From NCBI GenBank assembly GCA_005223085.1, contig NJBP01000027.1, positions 1 through 27,464 of the forward strand: a DNA stretch of 27,464 nt. Reading direction: 5' to 3'. A model generated the notes under the pieces. It was not told the origin of the DNA and made no database searches. It saw only the letters and a program-made list of their open reading frames with translations. This stretch comes from Candidatus Aerophobetes bacterium Ae_b3b (GTDB lineage Bacteria > Aerophobota > Aerophobia > Aerophobales > AE-B3A). A program made the translations under genes and the position numbers. Shown here one piece after another: positions 18,746 to 26,908 of this stretch (position 1 is its first letter; each line of letters begins with the position of its first letter).

Positions 18746-19786
18746 CTATTCCGACTCAGGGCTGGTTTCTACAGTAGCGAGAAGCTCCCGATTTTCTGAT
18801 AACTTCCCCACCCCCATCACCACCGAAAGAAGAGGTTCCGGGGCCAGCTTCACAGGCAAATGGACTCTTTTAGAAACGTATTTGTCAAATCCTTTAAGGC
18901 AAGCTCCCCCTCCGGTGAGATATATTCCTCTCTCCATTATGTCTCCCGCTAGCTCTGGTGGACTCTCCTCCAAGGTACTCTCTATCATCTCACAAATCGT
19001 GGATACTACCGGAGAAAGAATATTGCTTAACTCCTCAGAATCTATCTCTATCTCATTGGGAAAACCAGTGCTCAAGTCTCTTCCCCTCATCTTCATCTTC
19101 TCATTCCGCGAGGGAGGATGGGTGCATCCTATATTTATCTTAATACGCTCGGCCATCTGTTCACCAACGAATAAATTGTGATTTTCCTTAAGATATAGAA
19201 TTATGGCCTGGTCCATCTCATCTCCAGCTATTCGAACATGTTTGCTTATCACTACTCCGTCGAGAGAGGTTATGGCTGCCTCACTGGTCCCTCCCCCAAT
19301 ATCCACTATCATACTACCCAGAGGTTCAGATATAGGTAAATCTGCTCCAATTACTGCTGCCACTGGCTCATGTACTAGATGAACCTGGCGAGCTCCCAGA
19401 TGGGTAGCTATGTCGACTAGCGCCTTTTTTTCAACCTTGGTAGCTCTTGAAGGAACCCCGATCACCATTTTAGGACCAACTAAACGGTGATAGGGCTGAA
19501 TCTGAGAGATAAAATATTCAACCATCCTCTGGGTTGCATCGTAGTCGGCAACTACTCCATTTTGCAAAGGACGCACAACCACGATATTCTGAGGAGTCTT
19601 TCCCAGCATTTCCTTAGCCTTTTTTCCTACTCCTACAATCCTTCCATCTTTCCGACCTACAGCCAATATAGAGGGCATATTTAAAACAATCCCTTTACCT
19701 TTTGCATAAATCAAGGTACTGCTTGTCCCTAAATCTATGCCTAAATTATCCCCAAATATCCTAAAACTAAAAAAATCTCTAAACAT
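18746..19786 (-). CDS. mreB: Rod shape-determining protein MreB
   Basis: The 346-residue actin homologue forms membrane-bound filaments that guide cell-wall synthesis. Phosphate-1 motif: Leu-Gly-Ile-Asp-Leu-Gly-Thr-Ser-Ser-Thr (about 15-24). Phosphate-2: Ile-Val-Asp-Ile-Gly-Gly-Gly-Thr-Ser-Glu. Adenosine motif: Tyr-Leu-Thr-Gly-Gly-Gly-Ala. Also present are His-Glu-Pro-Val-Ala-Ala and the N-terminal amphipathic Phe-Arg-Asp-Phe-Phe-Ser-Phe for membrane binding. It is the first gene of the mreBCD operon on the minus strand. Its promoter uses a -35 supplied by a dispersed repeat. Confidence 0.97.
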   Translation of the reverse strand: MFRDFFSFRIFGDNLGIDLGTSSTLIYAKGKGIVLNMPSILAVGRKDGRIVGVGKKAKEMLGKTPQNIVVVRPLQNGVVADYDATQRMVEYFISQIQPYHRLVGPKMVIGVPSRATKVEKKALVDIATHLGARQVHLVHEPVAAVIGADLPISEPLGSMIVDIGGGTSEAAITSLDGVVISKHVRIAGDEMDQAIILYLKENHNLFVGEQMAERIKINIGCTHPPSRNEKMKMRGRDLSTGFPNEIEIDSEELSNILSPVVSTICEMIESTLEESPPELAGDIMERGIYLTGGGACLKGFDKYVSKRVHLPVKLAPEPLLSVVMGVGKLSENRELLATVETSPESE

Positions 19787-19812
19787 GGCCTGTATTTCCC
19801 AATTTTAAAGCC

Positions 19813-19840
19813 ATTATATTAACCATAGGGGAAAAGTCAA
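19813..19840 (-). promoter_or_regulatory. mreBCD promoter with -35 at the end of a dispersed repeat
   Basis: On the minus strand TTGACT (19840-19835) and TATAAT (19818-19813) are spaced by 16 bp, about 27 bp before the mreB start codon. Confidence 0.7.
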
Positions 19841-19902
19841 GAAATATCTCGGGATTCTTCCCCTCGATACGCGTATAAGTCTTCTAAATACCAACACTTT
19901 CC
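19835..19902 (-). repeat. Dispersed promoter-carrying repeat, copy 2 (longest)
   Basis: Reading the minus strand it starts GGAAAGTGTTGG, has TATACGCGTATCGAGGGG, and ends CCCGAGATATTTCTTGACT. The first half matches 6961-7015 and the second half matches 7305-7341 and 24579-24613, so this copy joins the two parts. Confidence 0.75.
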
Positions 19903-19930
19903 TGGTATTATCAAGTAAAGTTTGGGTAGT

Positions 19931-19958
19931 TTGCAAAATTTTCGAAAAAATGTATAAT
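19931..19958 (+). promoter_or_regulatory. Promoter of the ppiD-like gene
   Basis: TTGCAA (19931-19936), 16 bp, TATAAT (19953-19958). It diverges from the mreB promoter. AGGAGAGCTAAG precedes the ATG at 19997. Confidence 0.6.
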
Positions 19959-19996
19959 TCTAGGTAACATATTCAGAGACTATTAGGAGAGCTAAG

Positions 19997-21886
19997 ATGA
20001 TATTGCTCGATTTAAGAAAATCAATAAAGCCCATGATGTGGATAATAATTGTAGCTTTTGGCGCCTCCCTACCCCTCATGTATCTACGTTCTAGAACCGG
20101 TGATCAGCAAAAACCTTTAGCTAAAGTTAATGGCGTCTCCATCTCCTATGCAACCTTTGCCAGGAGCTATAGTGATGTCTACGAGAGATACCAACAAACA
20201 TCCGGCGAACAAATTTCACCACAGGTAGAAACCTACTTAAAGTACCAAGTATTGGCCCAGCTCATAACTAACGAAATCCTTCGGCAGGAAGCTAACAGGG
20301 CAAGAATCAGGATAAGCGAGGAAGAACTGACTGAGGCCATCGAAAGAATAATGAGGAGCTTTCCCTCTCGGGAGGCCTTCATGAGATTTCTCAACTACCA
20401 ACACATTTCTTACCGTGACCTGAAAGAACAAATCAGAAAGCAGCTAGCCACAAATGAGCTCACCCAGCGAATTCGGGATAGTGTAGGAGTAACTGACCAG
20501 GAAGTCAAAGACTACTGGTTGCGCGAAAATGAGAAGATAAAGGCTGTCTATATTTATCTTTCTCCTAAAAAGTACGAAAAGGAAGTGGTAGTCAGTCAGG
20601 AGGAGATAACCATCTATTATGAGAAACACAAAGAAGACTTTACTATTCCCGAGAAGGTAAAAGCAGACTATCTTTTAATAAGTTCTGGAGAATTCACCAA
20701 AGAAATCAAAGTCACCGCCAAAGAACTAAAGTCTTACTATGAGGGACATCTAGCCAATTTTGAAATTCCGGAAAAAAGGAAAGCCAGTCATATTCTGATC
20801 AAACTACTCCCTTCGGCGAGTAAAAAGGACGAGGAGAATGCAAAAAAGAAGATAGAAGAGATTCAAAAGAAGCTAGAAAAGGGAGCTGATTTCACGACCC
20901 TGGCCAAGAAATATTCTCAAGATACGCCTTCTGCCGAAAAAGGGGGCGACCTGGGGTTTTTCACCTATACCCAGATGATTCCTTCCTTTAGTAGAGCCGT
21001 TTTTTCTTTGGAAAAAGAAGGTGAGGTCAGTGGAATAGTCAAAAGCCCCTTTGGCTATCATCTAATTAAATTGACCGGGATAAAACAAGCCTATACCGAG
21101 CCGTTTGAGAAAGTAAAATCACGGATCAATAAGCTATTGATAGAGCAAAAAAGCGATGACCTTGCCAAGAAAGAGGCCGAGGGAATGAGGGAAAGGATCA
21201 AAGAAAAAAAGATGACCTTTACCGACTACGTGAAAAAACATCCCTTTCGCTATAACTCCACCCCATTTTTCTCCTCCACGGAAAAAGTTGAAGGCGTTGA
21301 ATGGACCCCTCAATTTAATCAGGTTGCTTTTTCCTTAAAACCCGGAGAAATTAGCTCTGTAGTGCAAATCCCCCAGGGATATTCCATATTGAAACTGGTA
21401 GAACGAAAAACCTCCCGCATTCCGCCATTAAAGGAGATAACCCAAAAAATAAAAGAGAAGGTAGTGGAAGAGAAAGCAAAAAGAACAGCCGAGGAAAAGG
21501 CAAAACAGATACAGAAAGAGATAAAGGTGGGTAAGAATCTATCTTCTCTGGCTAAGAAATTTGGTCTAGAGTATAAGAGTTTAAAATACCTTAAGAGGGG
21601 AGATTGGATAGAGGAGCTCGGTGGCCCAGACCGAGAAAAATTTATGGAGACCGCCTTTTCTCTAGCCAAAGGAGGGGTAAGCTCACCAGTATGGCTAAGC
21701 CAAGGATATTATGTAATACAATTGACCGGAAGAGATCTCTCTCTTGAGGAGTTTACCAAAGAAAGGGAAAAATTTACCCAAGATCTGACTTCCCAGAAGA
21801 GAGCAGAAGAGCTAAATCTCTGGCTTCAAAAAATAAGAGAGAAAGCAAAAATAGAAGACAATTCCAGCCTATTCTTCTCCCCTTAA
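19997..21886 (+). CDS. ppiD: Membrane-anchored SurA/PpiD-type peptidyl-prolyl isomerase
   Basis: The 629-residue protein matches PpiD in length and layout. A short cytoplasmic Lys/Arg segment and one transmembrane helix (about 13-28, Met-Met-Trp-Ile-Ile-Ile-Val-Ala-Phe-Gly-Ala) come first. A SurA-N-like chaperone region starts at Val-Asn-Gly-Val-Ser-Ile-Ser-Tyr (44-51). A parvulin domain lies at about 262-355: Lys-Ala-Ser-His-Ile-Leu-Ile-Lys, then Ala-Lys-Lys-Tyr-Ser-Gln-Asp, Gly-Gly-Asp-Leu-Gly-Phe-Phe, and Phe-Gly-Tyr-His-Leu-Ile-Lys-Leu. Two further degenerate parvulin-like units follow (Pro-Gln-Gly-Tyr-Ser-Ile-Leu-Lys near 460, Ser-Gln-Gly-Tyr-Tyr-Val-Ile-Gln near 575), which lack the His. 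It probably folds or escorts proteins leaving the Sec translocon. Its last 18 bases overlap yajC, a Sec accessory gene on the other strand. Confidence 0.85.
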   Translation: MILLDLRKSIKPMMWIIIVAFGASLPLMYLRSRTGDQQKPLAKVNGVSISYATFARSYSDVYERYQQTSGEQISPQVETYLKYQVLAQLITNEILRQEANRARIRISEEELTEAIERIMRSFPSREAFMRFLNYQHISYRDLKEQIRKQLATNELTQRIRDSVGVTDQEVKDYWLRENEKIKAVYIYLSPKKYEKEVVVSQEEITIYYEKHKEDFTIPEKVKADYLLISSGEFTKEIKVTAKELKSYYEGHLANFEIPEKRKASHILIKLLPSASKKDEENAKKKIEEIQKKLEKGADFTTLAKKYSQDTPSAEKGGDLGFFTYTQMIPSFSRAVFSLEKEGEVSGIVKSPFGYHLIKLTGIKQAYTEPFEKVKSRINKLLIEQKSDDLAKKEAEGMRERIKEKKMTFTDYVKKHPFRYNSTPFFSSTEKVEGVEWTPQFNQVAFSLKPGEISSVVQIPQGYSILKLVERKTSRIPPLKEITQKIKEKVVEEKAKRTAEEKAKQIQKEIKVGKNLSSLAKKFGLEYKSLKYLKRGDWIEELGGPDREKFMETAFSLAKGGVSSPVWLSQGYYVIQLTGRDLSLEEFTKEREKFTQDLTSQKRAEELNLWLQKIREKAKIEDNSSLFFSP

Positions 21887-22180
21887 TTGATTGATGCAAC
21901 TTCTCTGTACTCTTAGCCTAACCTGACTAGCTACCTCTATTTCCACGTAATTTTTTTTAAGCCCAATGATGGTTCCGTAGACACCTCCGGTAGTGACTAT
22001 TTTGTCTCCTTTCTTCAAATTCCTCACCATTTGTTGATGTTCCTTTTGCTTTCTTCTCTGAGGCATAATGAGAAGAAAATAAAAGATTACAAAAATGAGG
22101 ACTAGAGGCATAAGAGTAGTAAGCATGCCTCCTGCTCCCGGTGCTCCCTGCCCATTAATAGCCCAAGCAACTGCATACAC
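21869..22180 (-). CDS. yajC: Sec translocase accessory protein YajC
   Basis: The 103-residue protein has the single YajC membrane helix (about 21-40) ending in Phe-Tyr-Phe-Leu-Leu-Ile-Met-Pro-Gln-Arg-Arg-Lys-Gln-Lys. The small beta domain follows, with Leu-Lys-Lys-Gly-Asp-Lys-Ile-Val-Thr-Thr-Gly-Gly-Val-Tyr-Gly. It binds SecDF and assists protein export. It is the last gene seen in the queA-tgt-yajC cluster, the same order as in E. coli; secD and secF do not follow here, because the next gene is convergent. AAAAAGGAGGTTCAAAGTG lies before its start region, an excellent ribosome-binding site. Confidence 0.92.
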   Translation of the reverse strand: MYAVAWAINGQGAPGAGGMLTTLMPLVLIFVIFYFLLIMPQRRKQKEHQQMVRNLKKGDKIVTTGGVYGTIIGLKKNYVEIEVASQVRLRVQRSCINQLRGEE

Positions 22181-22221
22181 TTTGAACCTCCTTTTTTAAA
22201 CGCCATCTATTTATTGGCATG

Positions 22222-23355
<1,134 letters not shown>

Positions 23356-23390
23356 TTACATATTTTATAATACCAAGGATGGGAAGGAAG

Positions 23391-24428
23391 TCAAATAATG
23401 AGCATAGCATCACCAAAGGATAAAAACCGATATCGCTGCTTTATCGCCTCTCGGTAGGCAGCCAACAATTTCTCCTTACCAATAAAAGCAGCCACCAAGA
23501 GAATAAGGGAAGATCCAGGCATATGAAAATTGGTAAGGAGCGCTTCAACTATCTTGAATTTGTATCCCGGATAGATAAAAAGAGTTGTCCATCTCTCACC
23601 TGATTTGACTAAACCCGATCTCGCAGCCTGTGTCTCCAGAGCCCGCGTGGTAGTAGTACCGATAGCTACTATGCGGTGGCCTTTTTCTTTGACCCGGTTG
23701 ATAATCGCAGCAGCTTCATCATCGATTTTAAAATACTCTCTTGGAACCACGTTTTTCTCAACCGCGGCCTGAGATAAAGGCTTGAAACTAGCCCATCCTG
23801 TGTGCAAGGTAATTTCAACAATATTTATTCGGTCTCTTTTCATGCTCCGGAGTAGAGAAGAAGTAAAATGTAGGCCTGCTGTGGGAGCAGCCACGGCCCC
23901 TTCCTCTCCGGCGTAAACGGTTTGATATCTTTTTCTATCCCGGAAAGTAGGACCGGTGGGTCTTTTAATATAAGGCGGAAGGGGAATCTGGCCTACCTTG
24001 GTCAGAAGCTGCGTGATCTTTTCCAAGGGATTAAATTCAACTATAGCTTTCGAGCCTTCAATTCTATTTATAACCTCTGCTTTGAGTTCTGTTCCCGGGA
24101 AAAAAATCTGACTTCCTCCTTTTAGTCTTTTGGCAGGCCTTAGCAAACACTCCCAACTGCCCACTTTCTTTTCTTGTAGAAGAAAAATCTCAACCTTTCC
24201 TCCGGTTTCTATCTTTCTTCCCCTTAGCCGGGCCGGGATCACCTTGGTGTTATTCAAAACTACCACATCACCCTGGCGGAGAAACTGTCCCAGTTCAGAA
24301 AATCTTCGGTGTTCAATTTCTCCTCTTTTTCTATGAAGCACCATAAGTCGACAACTGTCCCTGGGAGTGAGAGGTTGTTGAGCGATAAGGTCTTTAGGTA
24401 AATGATAATGAAAATCCTCCAATTTCAC
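23391..24428 (-). CDS. queA: S-adenosylmethionine:tRNA ribosyltransferase-isomerase
   Basis: The 345-residue QueA transfers and rearranges the ribose of SAM onto preQ1-tRNA to give epoxyqueuosine, acting right after Tgt. Family marks are Phe-His-Tyr-His-Leu-Pro-Lys-Asp-Leu-Ile-Ala-Gln-x-Pro (6-19), Asp-Ser-Cys-Arg-Leu-Met-Val, Val-Val-Leu-Asn-Asn-Thr-Lys-Val-Ile-Pro-Ala-Arg-Leu, and Ala-Ala-Pro-Thr-Ala-Gly-Leu-His-Phe. The C-terminal Thr-Asn-Phe-His-Met-Pro-Gly-Ser-Ser-Leu is also present. First gene of the cluster; a dispersed repeat with a weak -35/-10 lies about 150 bp upstream. Confidence 0.96.
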   Translation of the reverse strand: MKLEDFHYHLPKDLIAQQPLTPRDSCRLMVLHRKRGEIEHRRFSELGQFLRQGDVVVLNNTKVIPARLRGRKIETGGKVEIFLLQEKKVGSWECLLRPAKRLKGGSQIFFPGTELKAEVINRIEGSKAIVEFNPLEKITQLLTKVGQIPLPPYIKRPTGPTFRDRKRYQTVYAGEEGAVAAPTAGLHFTSSLLRSMKRDRINIVEITLHTGWASFKPLSQAAVEKNVVPREYFKIDDEAAAIINRVKEKGHRIVAIGTTTTRALETQAARSGLVKSGERWTTLFIYPGYKFKIVEALLTNFHMPGSSLILLVAAFIGKEKLLAAYREAIKQRYRFLSFGDAMLII

Positions 24429-24511
24429 CTTTATTCTCCTCTTCTTTCAAACCCTTTAACTTAAGAGTAAGTATTCAGTGAACCCCGTCATTTTTGGTAG
24501 TCGCCGGTAGC

Positions 24512-24529
24512 CGCAGGCTTCAGCCTGCG
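24512..24529 (-). repeat. REP-like palindrome, inverted copy
   Basis: CGCAGGC-TTCA-GCCTGCG, flanked so that its reverse complement reads GTTTTACGCAGGC...GCCTGCGGCTACC, matches the palindrome at 13555-13572. A further CCTTAGCCTGCG half-unit follows to about 24546. Confidence 0.75.
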
Positions 24530-24555
24530 TAAAACCTTAGCCTGCGCACCCTTTA

Positions 24556-24583
24556 AGATTATCATCAGTTTTCTCTTCGTCAA
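24556..24583 (-). promoter_or_regulatory. Possible queA promoter from the dispersed repeat
   Basis: On the minus strand TTGACG (24583-24578) is the end of the repeat. TAATCT (24561-24556) follows after 16 bp. The -10 is a weak match and lies about 130 bp upstream of queA. Confidence 0.35.
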
Positions 24584-24613
24584 GGATATCTCGGGACTGT
24601 TCCCCTTCGTCGC
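24579..24613 (-). repeat. Dispersed promoter-carrying repeat, copy 3
   Basis: On the minus strand it starts GCGACGAAGGGGAACAG and ends CCCGAGATATCCTTGAC, with only a few changes and one base gap relative to 7305-7340. Confidence 0.75.
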
Positions 24614-24813
24614 TATGGAGCCTGTTTTCCATATCTTAGAGACAAATAAGTTGAAACAATTCTTCAGCTTTAATCACTCCCTGTTTAAAATCAGTTATGA
24701 AGTGTCGAATGCTGAACACATGAGTCAAACAAAACTCAGGGGTGAACTTTGAAATCGATAGCTCAACTGCAGGAAATTGCCATGTTAAGCATCACACTAA
24801 GAACCCAGAAGAC

Positions 24814-24841
24814 ATGTACCCTTAAAGTATTTCTGGTACAT
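24814..24841. repeat. Hairpin in otherwise unexplained sequence
   Basis: ATGTACC (24814-24820) and GGTACAT (24835-24841) are perfect inverted repeats around a 14-nt loop, which could be an operator half-site pair or the relic of a mobile element end. Confidence 0.35.
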
Positions 24842-24888
24842 AATTTGCTCAGAAATTCTTTTGGGTAACAAAAAAAATAAAAAAAGGA

Positions 24889-24916
24889 TTGACAAACTTT
24901 TAGACGAGAGTAAAAT
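24889..24916 (+). promoter_or_regulatory. Promoter of the riboswitch-pilB transcript
   Basis: TTGACA (24889-24894), 16 bp, TAAAAT (24911-24916). Transcription would start near 24923, about 30 nt before the aptamer. Confidence 0.75.
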
Positions 24917-24953
24917 AAGGGTGTAGATTTTCAAAACGGGGTAAACATAAAGA

Positions 24954-25041
24954 GGATAACCGAAAAGGGTAAACCATTTGAAAGAATGGGGCGCAAAACT
25001 GCAGACCTTTGAAAGAGGCAGCTGGGTCGCCGAAGTTATCC
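24954..25041 (+). ncRNA. Cyclic di-GMP-I (GEMM-I) riboswitch aptamer
   Basis: P1 is GGATAAC (24954-24960) pairing with GTTATCC (25035-25041). Inside are the conserved GGGTAAACC, the P2 stem CCATT-TGAAAG-AATGG (24974-24989) with its GAAA tetraloop, the GCGCAAA linker, a second arm from ACTGCAGACC to GGCAGC, and the conserved GGGTCGCCGA. These match the GEMM-I consensus in order and spacing. It lies in the 5' leader of pilB, before an intrinsic terminator, so c-di-GMP should control read-through into the pilus genes. Confidence 0.92.
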
Positions 25042-25057
25042 AAAAAGATCACCAGAC

Positions 25058-25088
25058 CCATTCTTTCGTTTGGAAGAATGGTTTTTTT
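25058..25088 (+). terminator. Riboswitch-controlled intrinsic terminator
   Basis: CCATTCTTTC (25058-25067), a GTTT loop, GGAAGAATGG (25072-25081) and seven T (25082-25088). The 5' arm with one extra C (25057-25067) is perfectly complementary over 11 bases to 24980-24990, the loop and 3' strand of P2 in the aptamer. This allows an antiterminator when the aptamer is unfolded. Confidence 0.88.
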
Positions 25089-25138
25089 ATTGATGTCTGA
25101 TTACCTCCCAGCAAAATTAACTTCTAGAGGTTAGGATA

Positions 25139-26860
25139 ATGGCAAAGATTAGTAGACTCAGTCTTACCGATGTCTTACTTAAAGAAGGATTCATCACCGA
25201 GGAAGATTTAAAGAAAGCTGAGCAGCATCAACGGGATAATGGGGGACTTCTCTCCTACGTCTTAGTCAAGCTAGGGTTGGTCACGGAGGAGCAGATTGTA
25301 GTAGGCCTTGCCGAACAGTTAGGAATCCCCCATATGAAGCTTACCCACTATAAATTGGATCCCGAGGTGGTGGAACTCCTTCCTGAGAGAATAATTAGAA
25401 AAGATAAAGTGATTCCCCTCTCTCAATCCGGAAATACGCTCACTGTGGCCACCGCTGATCCTCTCAATGTTTTAATGATTGACGATTTAAAAGCCCTAAC
25501 CGGCTGCAACATTCAGACTATTGTGGCTACCCCTTCCGAGATTGAACAAGTCGTGGGGGACTATTATTCTACCAGAGCCACTATGAACCTGGACAAATTG
25601 ATTGCACAATCTGAAAAAGAGACAGACACAGCAGTAGAGGTAGTTACAGACGAGCAATCGGTGGATCTGGACCAATTAATGAGAGAAGCGGAAGAGGCTC
25701 CCATTATCAGAATAGCCAATTTGATTCTCTCTCGAGCTATAAGGGAAAGAGCCAGTGATATTCACCTCGAGCCTCTGGAGAAGAAGGTAGCGATCAGGTA
25801 TCGGATCGATGGCACTCTTTATCCCATTATAACCCTTCCCAAGAGGGTACAGGATGCGGTGGTCTCCCGAATAAAAATACTATCTGAGATGGATATCGCC
25901 GAACACCGTCTCCCCCAAGATGGAAGATTCAGGGTAAGAGCACATAACCGAGATGTAGACTTTCGGGTCTCTACTATTCCCACCCGGTTTGGAGAGAAGG
26001 TGGTGCTGCGTCTTCTTGATAAAGCGCAACTTACGGGTCTGACCATTGATAAGCTGGGATTGGAACAAAACGTTCTGGAAAAATATCAAAAGGCCATCAA
26101 GCAACCATATGGAATGATTGTTCTTACTGGTCCTACCAGCTGTGGAAAATCCACTTCTCTCTACGCTGCTATTAGAGCCATTAACAGCCCTGACAAAAAT
26201 ATTCTTACCATTGAGGACCCAGTAGAGTACGAAGCTGAGGGAATTAATCAGGTTCAGATCTATGAAAAAATTGGATTGACATTCGCCCAAGCTCTGAGGT
26301 CTTTTCTCCGTCAGGACCCGGACATCATAATGCTGGGAGAAATGAGAGATCTGGAGACAGCCGATATTGGAATCAAAGCCGCTTTAACCGGACACCTCCT
26401 TTTCACCACTCTTCATACCAACGATGCTGCCGGAGCGATAGTCAGATTAGTCAATATGGGAGTGGAGCCTTTTCTTATTTCCGGTGCTCTCACCTTTGTA
26501 GGAGCACAAAGACTCATGCGAAAAGTATGCAAAAATTGTGCCCACTCTTATCACCCTTCAAAAAGACTTCTCCAACAGTTAGAGATAGAAGATCAAGTAG
26601 ATAATAATCTTGTGCTTTACCAAGCAAAAGGGTGCCGTATCTGCAACAATACCGGATATAGAGGAAGAATGGCCGTAATGGAGGCTTTAGAAATTGATGA
26701 TGATATCAAGGAGTTGATCCTCAGGAAAGTCCCGGAGCTTGAAATTAAAAAAACTGCTATTTCCCATGGAATGATTCCTTTAAGGAAAAATGCTGGGACT
26801 AAGGTAATTAGAGGAGATACGACCCCGGAGGAATTAGCCCGGGTAGCCGGAACCACGTAA
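25139..26860 (+). CDS. pilB: Type IV pilus assembly ATPase PilB (GspE family)
   Basis: The 573-residue hexameric ATPase powers pilus extension. An MshEN-type N-terminal domain (residues 8-65) is followed by the GspE-type second N-terminal region. The ATPase core has Walker A Gly-Pro-Thr-Ser-Cys-Gly-Lys-Ser-Thr (331-339; the commoner form has Gly-Ser where Ser-Cys stands), the Asp box near Ile-Glu-Asp-Pro-Val-Glu (358-363), Walker B Ile-Ile-Met-Leu-Gly-Glu (396-401), and the His box Gly-His-Leu-Leu-Phe-Thr-Thr-Leu-His-Thr (418-427). The zinc site is Cys464, Cys467, Cys499 and Cys502. Both MshEN repeats lack the Arg-Leu-Gly signature (Ser-Leu-Thr at 8-10, Leu-Leu-Ser at 37-39), so direct c-di-GMP binding is doubtful. 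The gene is preceded by a c-di-GMP riboswitch and AGAGGTTAGGATA. pilC follows 48 bp later. Confidence 0.95.
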   Translation: MAKISRLSLTDVLLKEGFITEEDLKKAEQHQRDNGGLLSYVLVKLGLVTEEQIVVGLAEQLGIPHMKLTHYKLDPEVVELLPERIIRKDKVIPLSQSGNTLTVATADPLNVLMIDDLKALTGCNIQTIVATPSEIEQVVGDYYSTRATMNLDKLIAQSEKETDTAVEVVTDEQSVDLDQLMREAEEAPIIRIANLILSRAIRERASDIHLEPLEKKVAIRYRIDGTLYPIITLPKRVQDAVVSRIKILSEMDIAEHRLPQDGRFRVRAHNRDVDFRVSTIPTRFGEKVVLRLLDKAQLTGLTIDKLGLEQNVLEKYQKAIKQPYGMIVLTGPTSCGKSTSLYAAIRAINSPDKNILTIEDPVEYEAEGINQVQIYEKIGLTFAQALRSFLRQDPDIIMLGEMRDLETADIGIKAALTGHLLFTTLHTNDAAGAIVRLVNMGVEPFLISGALTFVGAQRLMRKVCKNCAHSYHPSKRLLQQLEIEDQVDNNLVLYQAKGCRICNNTGYRGRMAVMEALEIDDDIKELILRKVPELEIKKTAISHGMIPLRKNAGTKVIRGDTTPEELARVAGTT

Positions 26861-26908
26861 TGGGACCTCAGCAACCCAAAAATATTTGGCAAGGCTAATC
26901 ACCAAAAA

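Larger units (their letters stand above)
24429..25138. other. Intergenic region between queA and pilB
   Basis: The 710-bp divergent gap holds, from left to right, an inverted REP-like palindrome, a dispersed promoter-carrying repeat, about 250 bp without recognised content (24630-24880) except one hairpin, then the pilB promoter, c-di-GMP-I riboswitch and terminator. No gene is supported. Confidence 0.7.
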
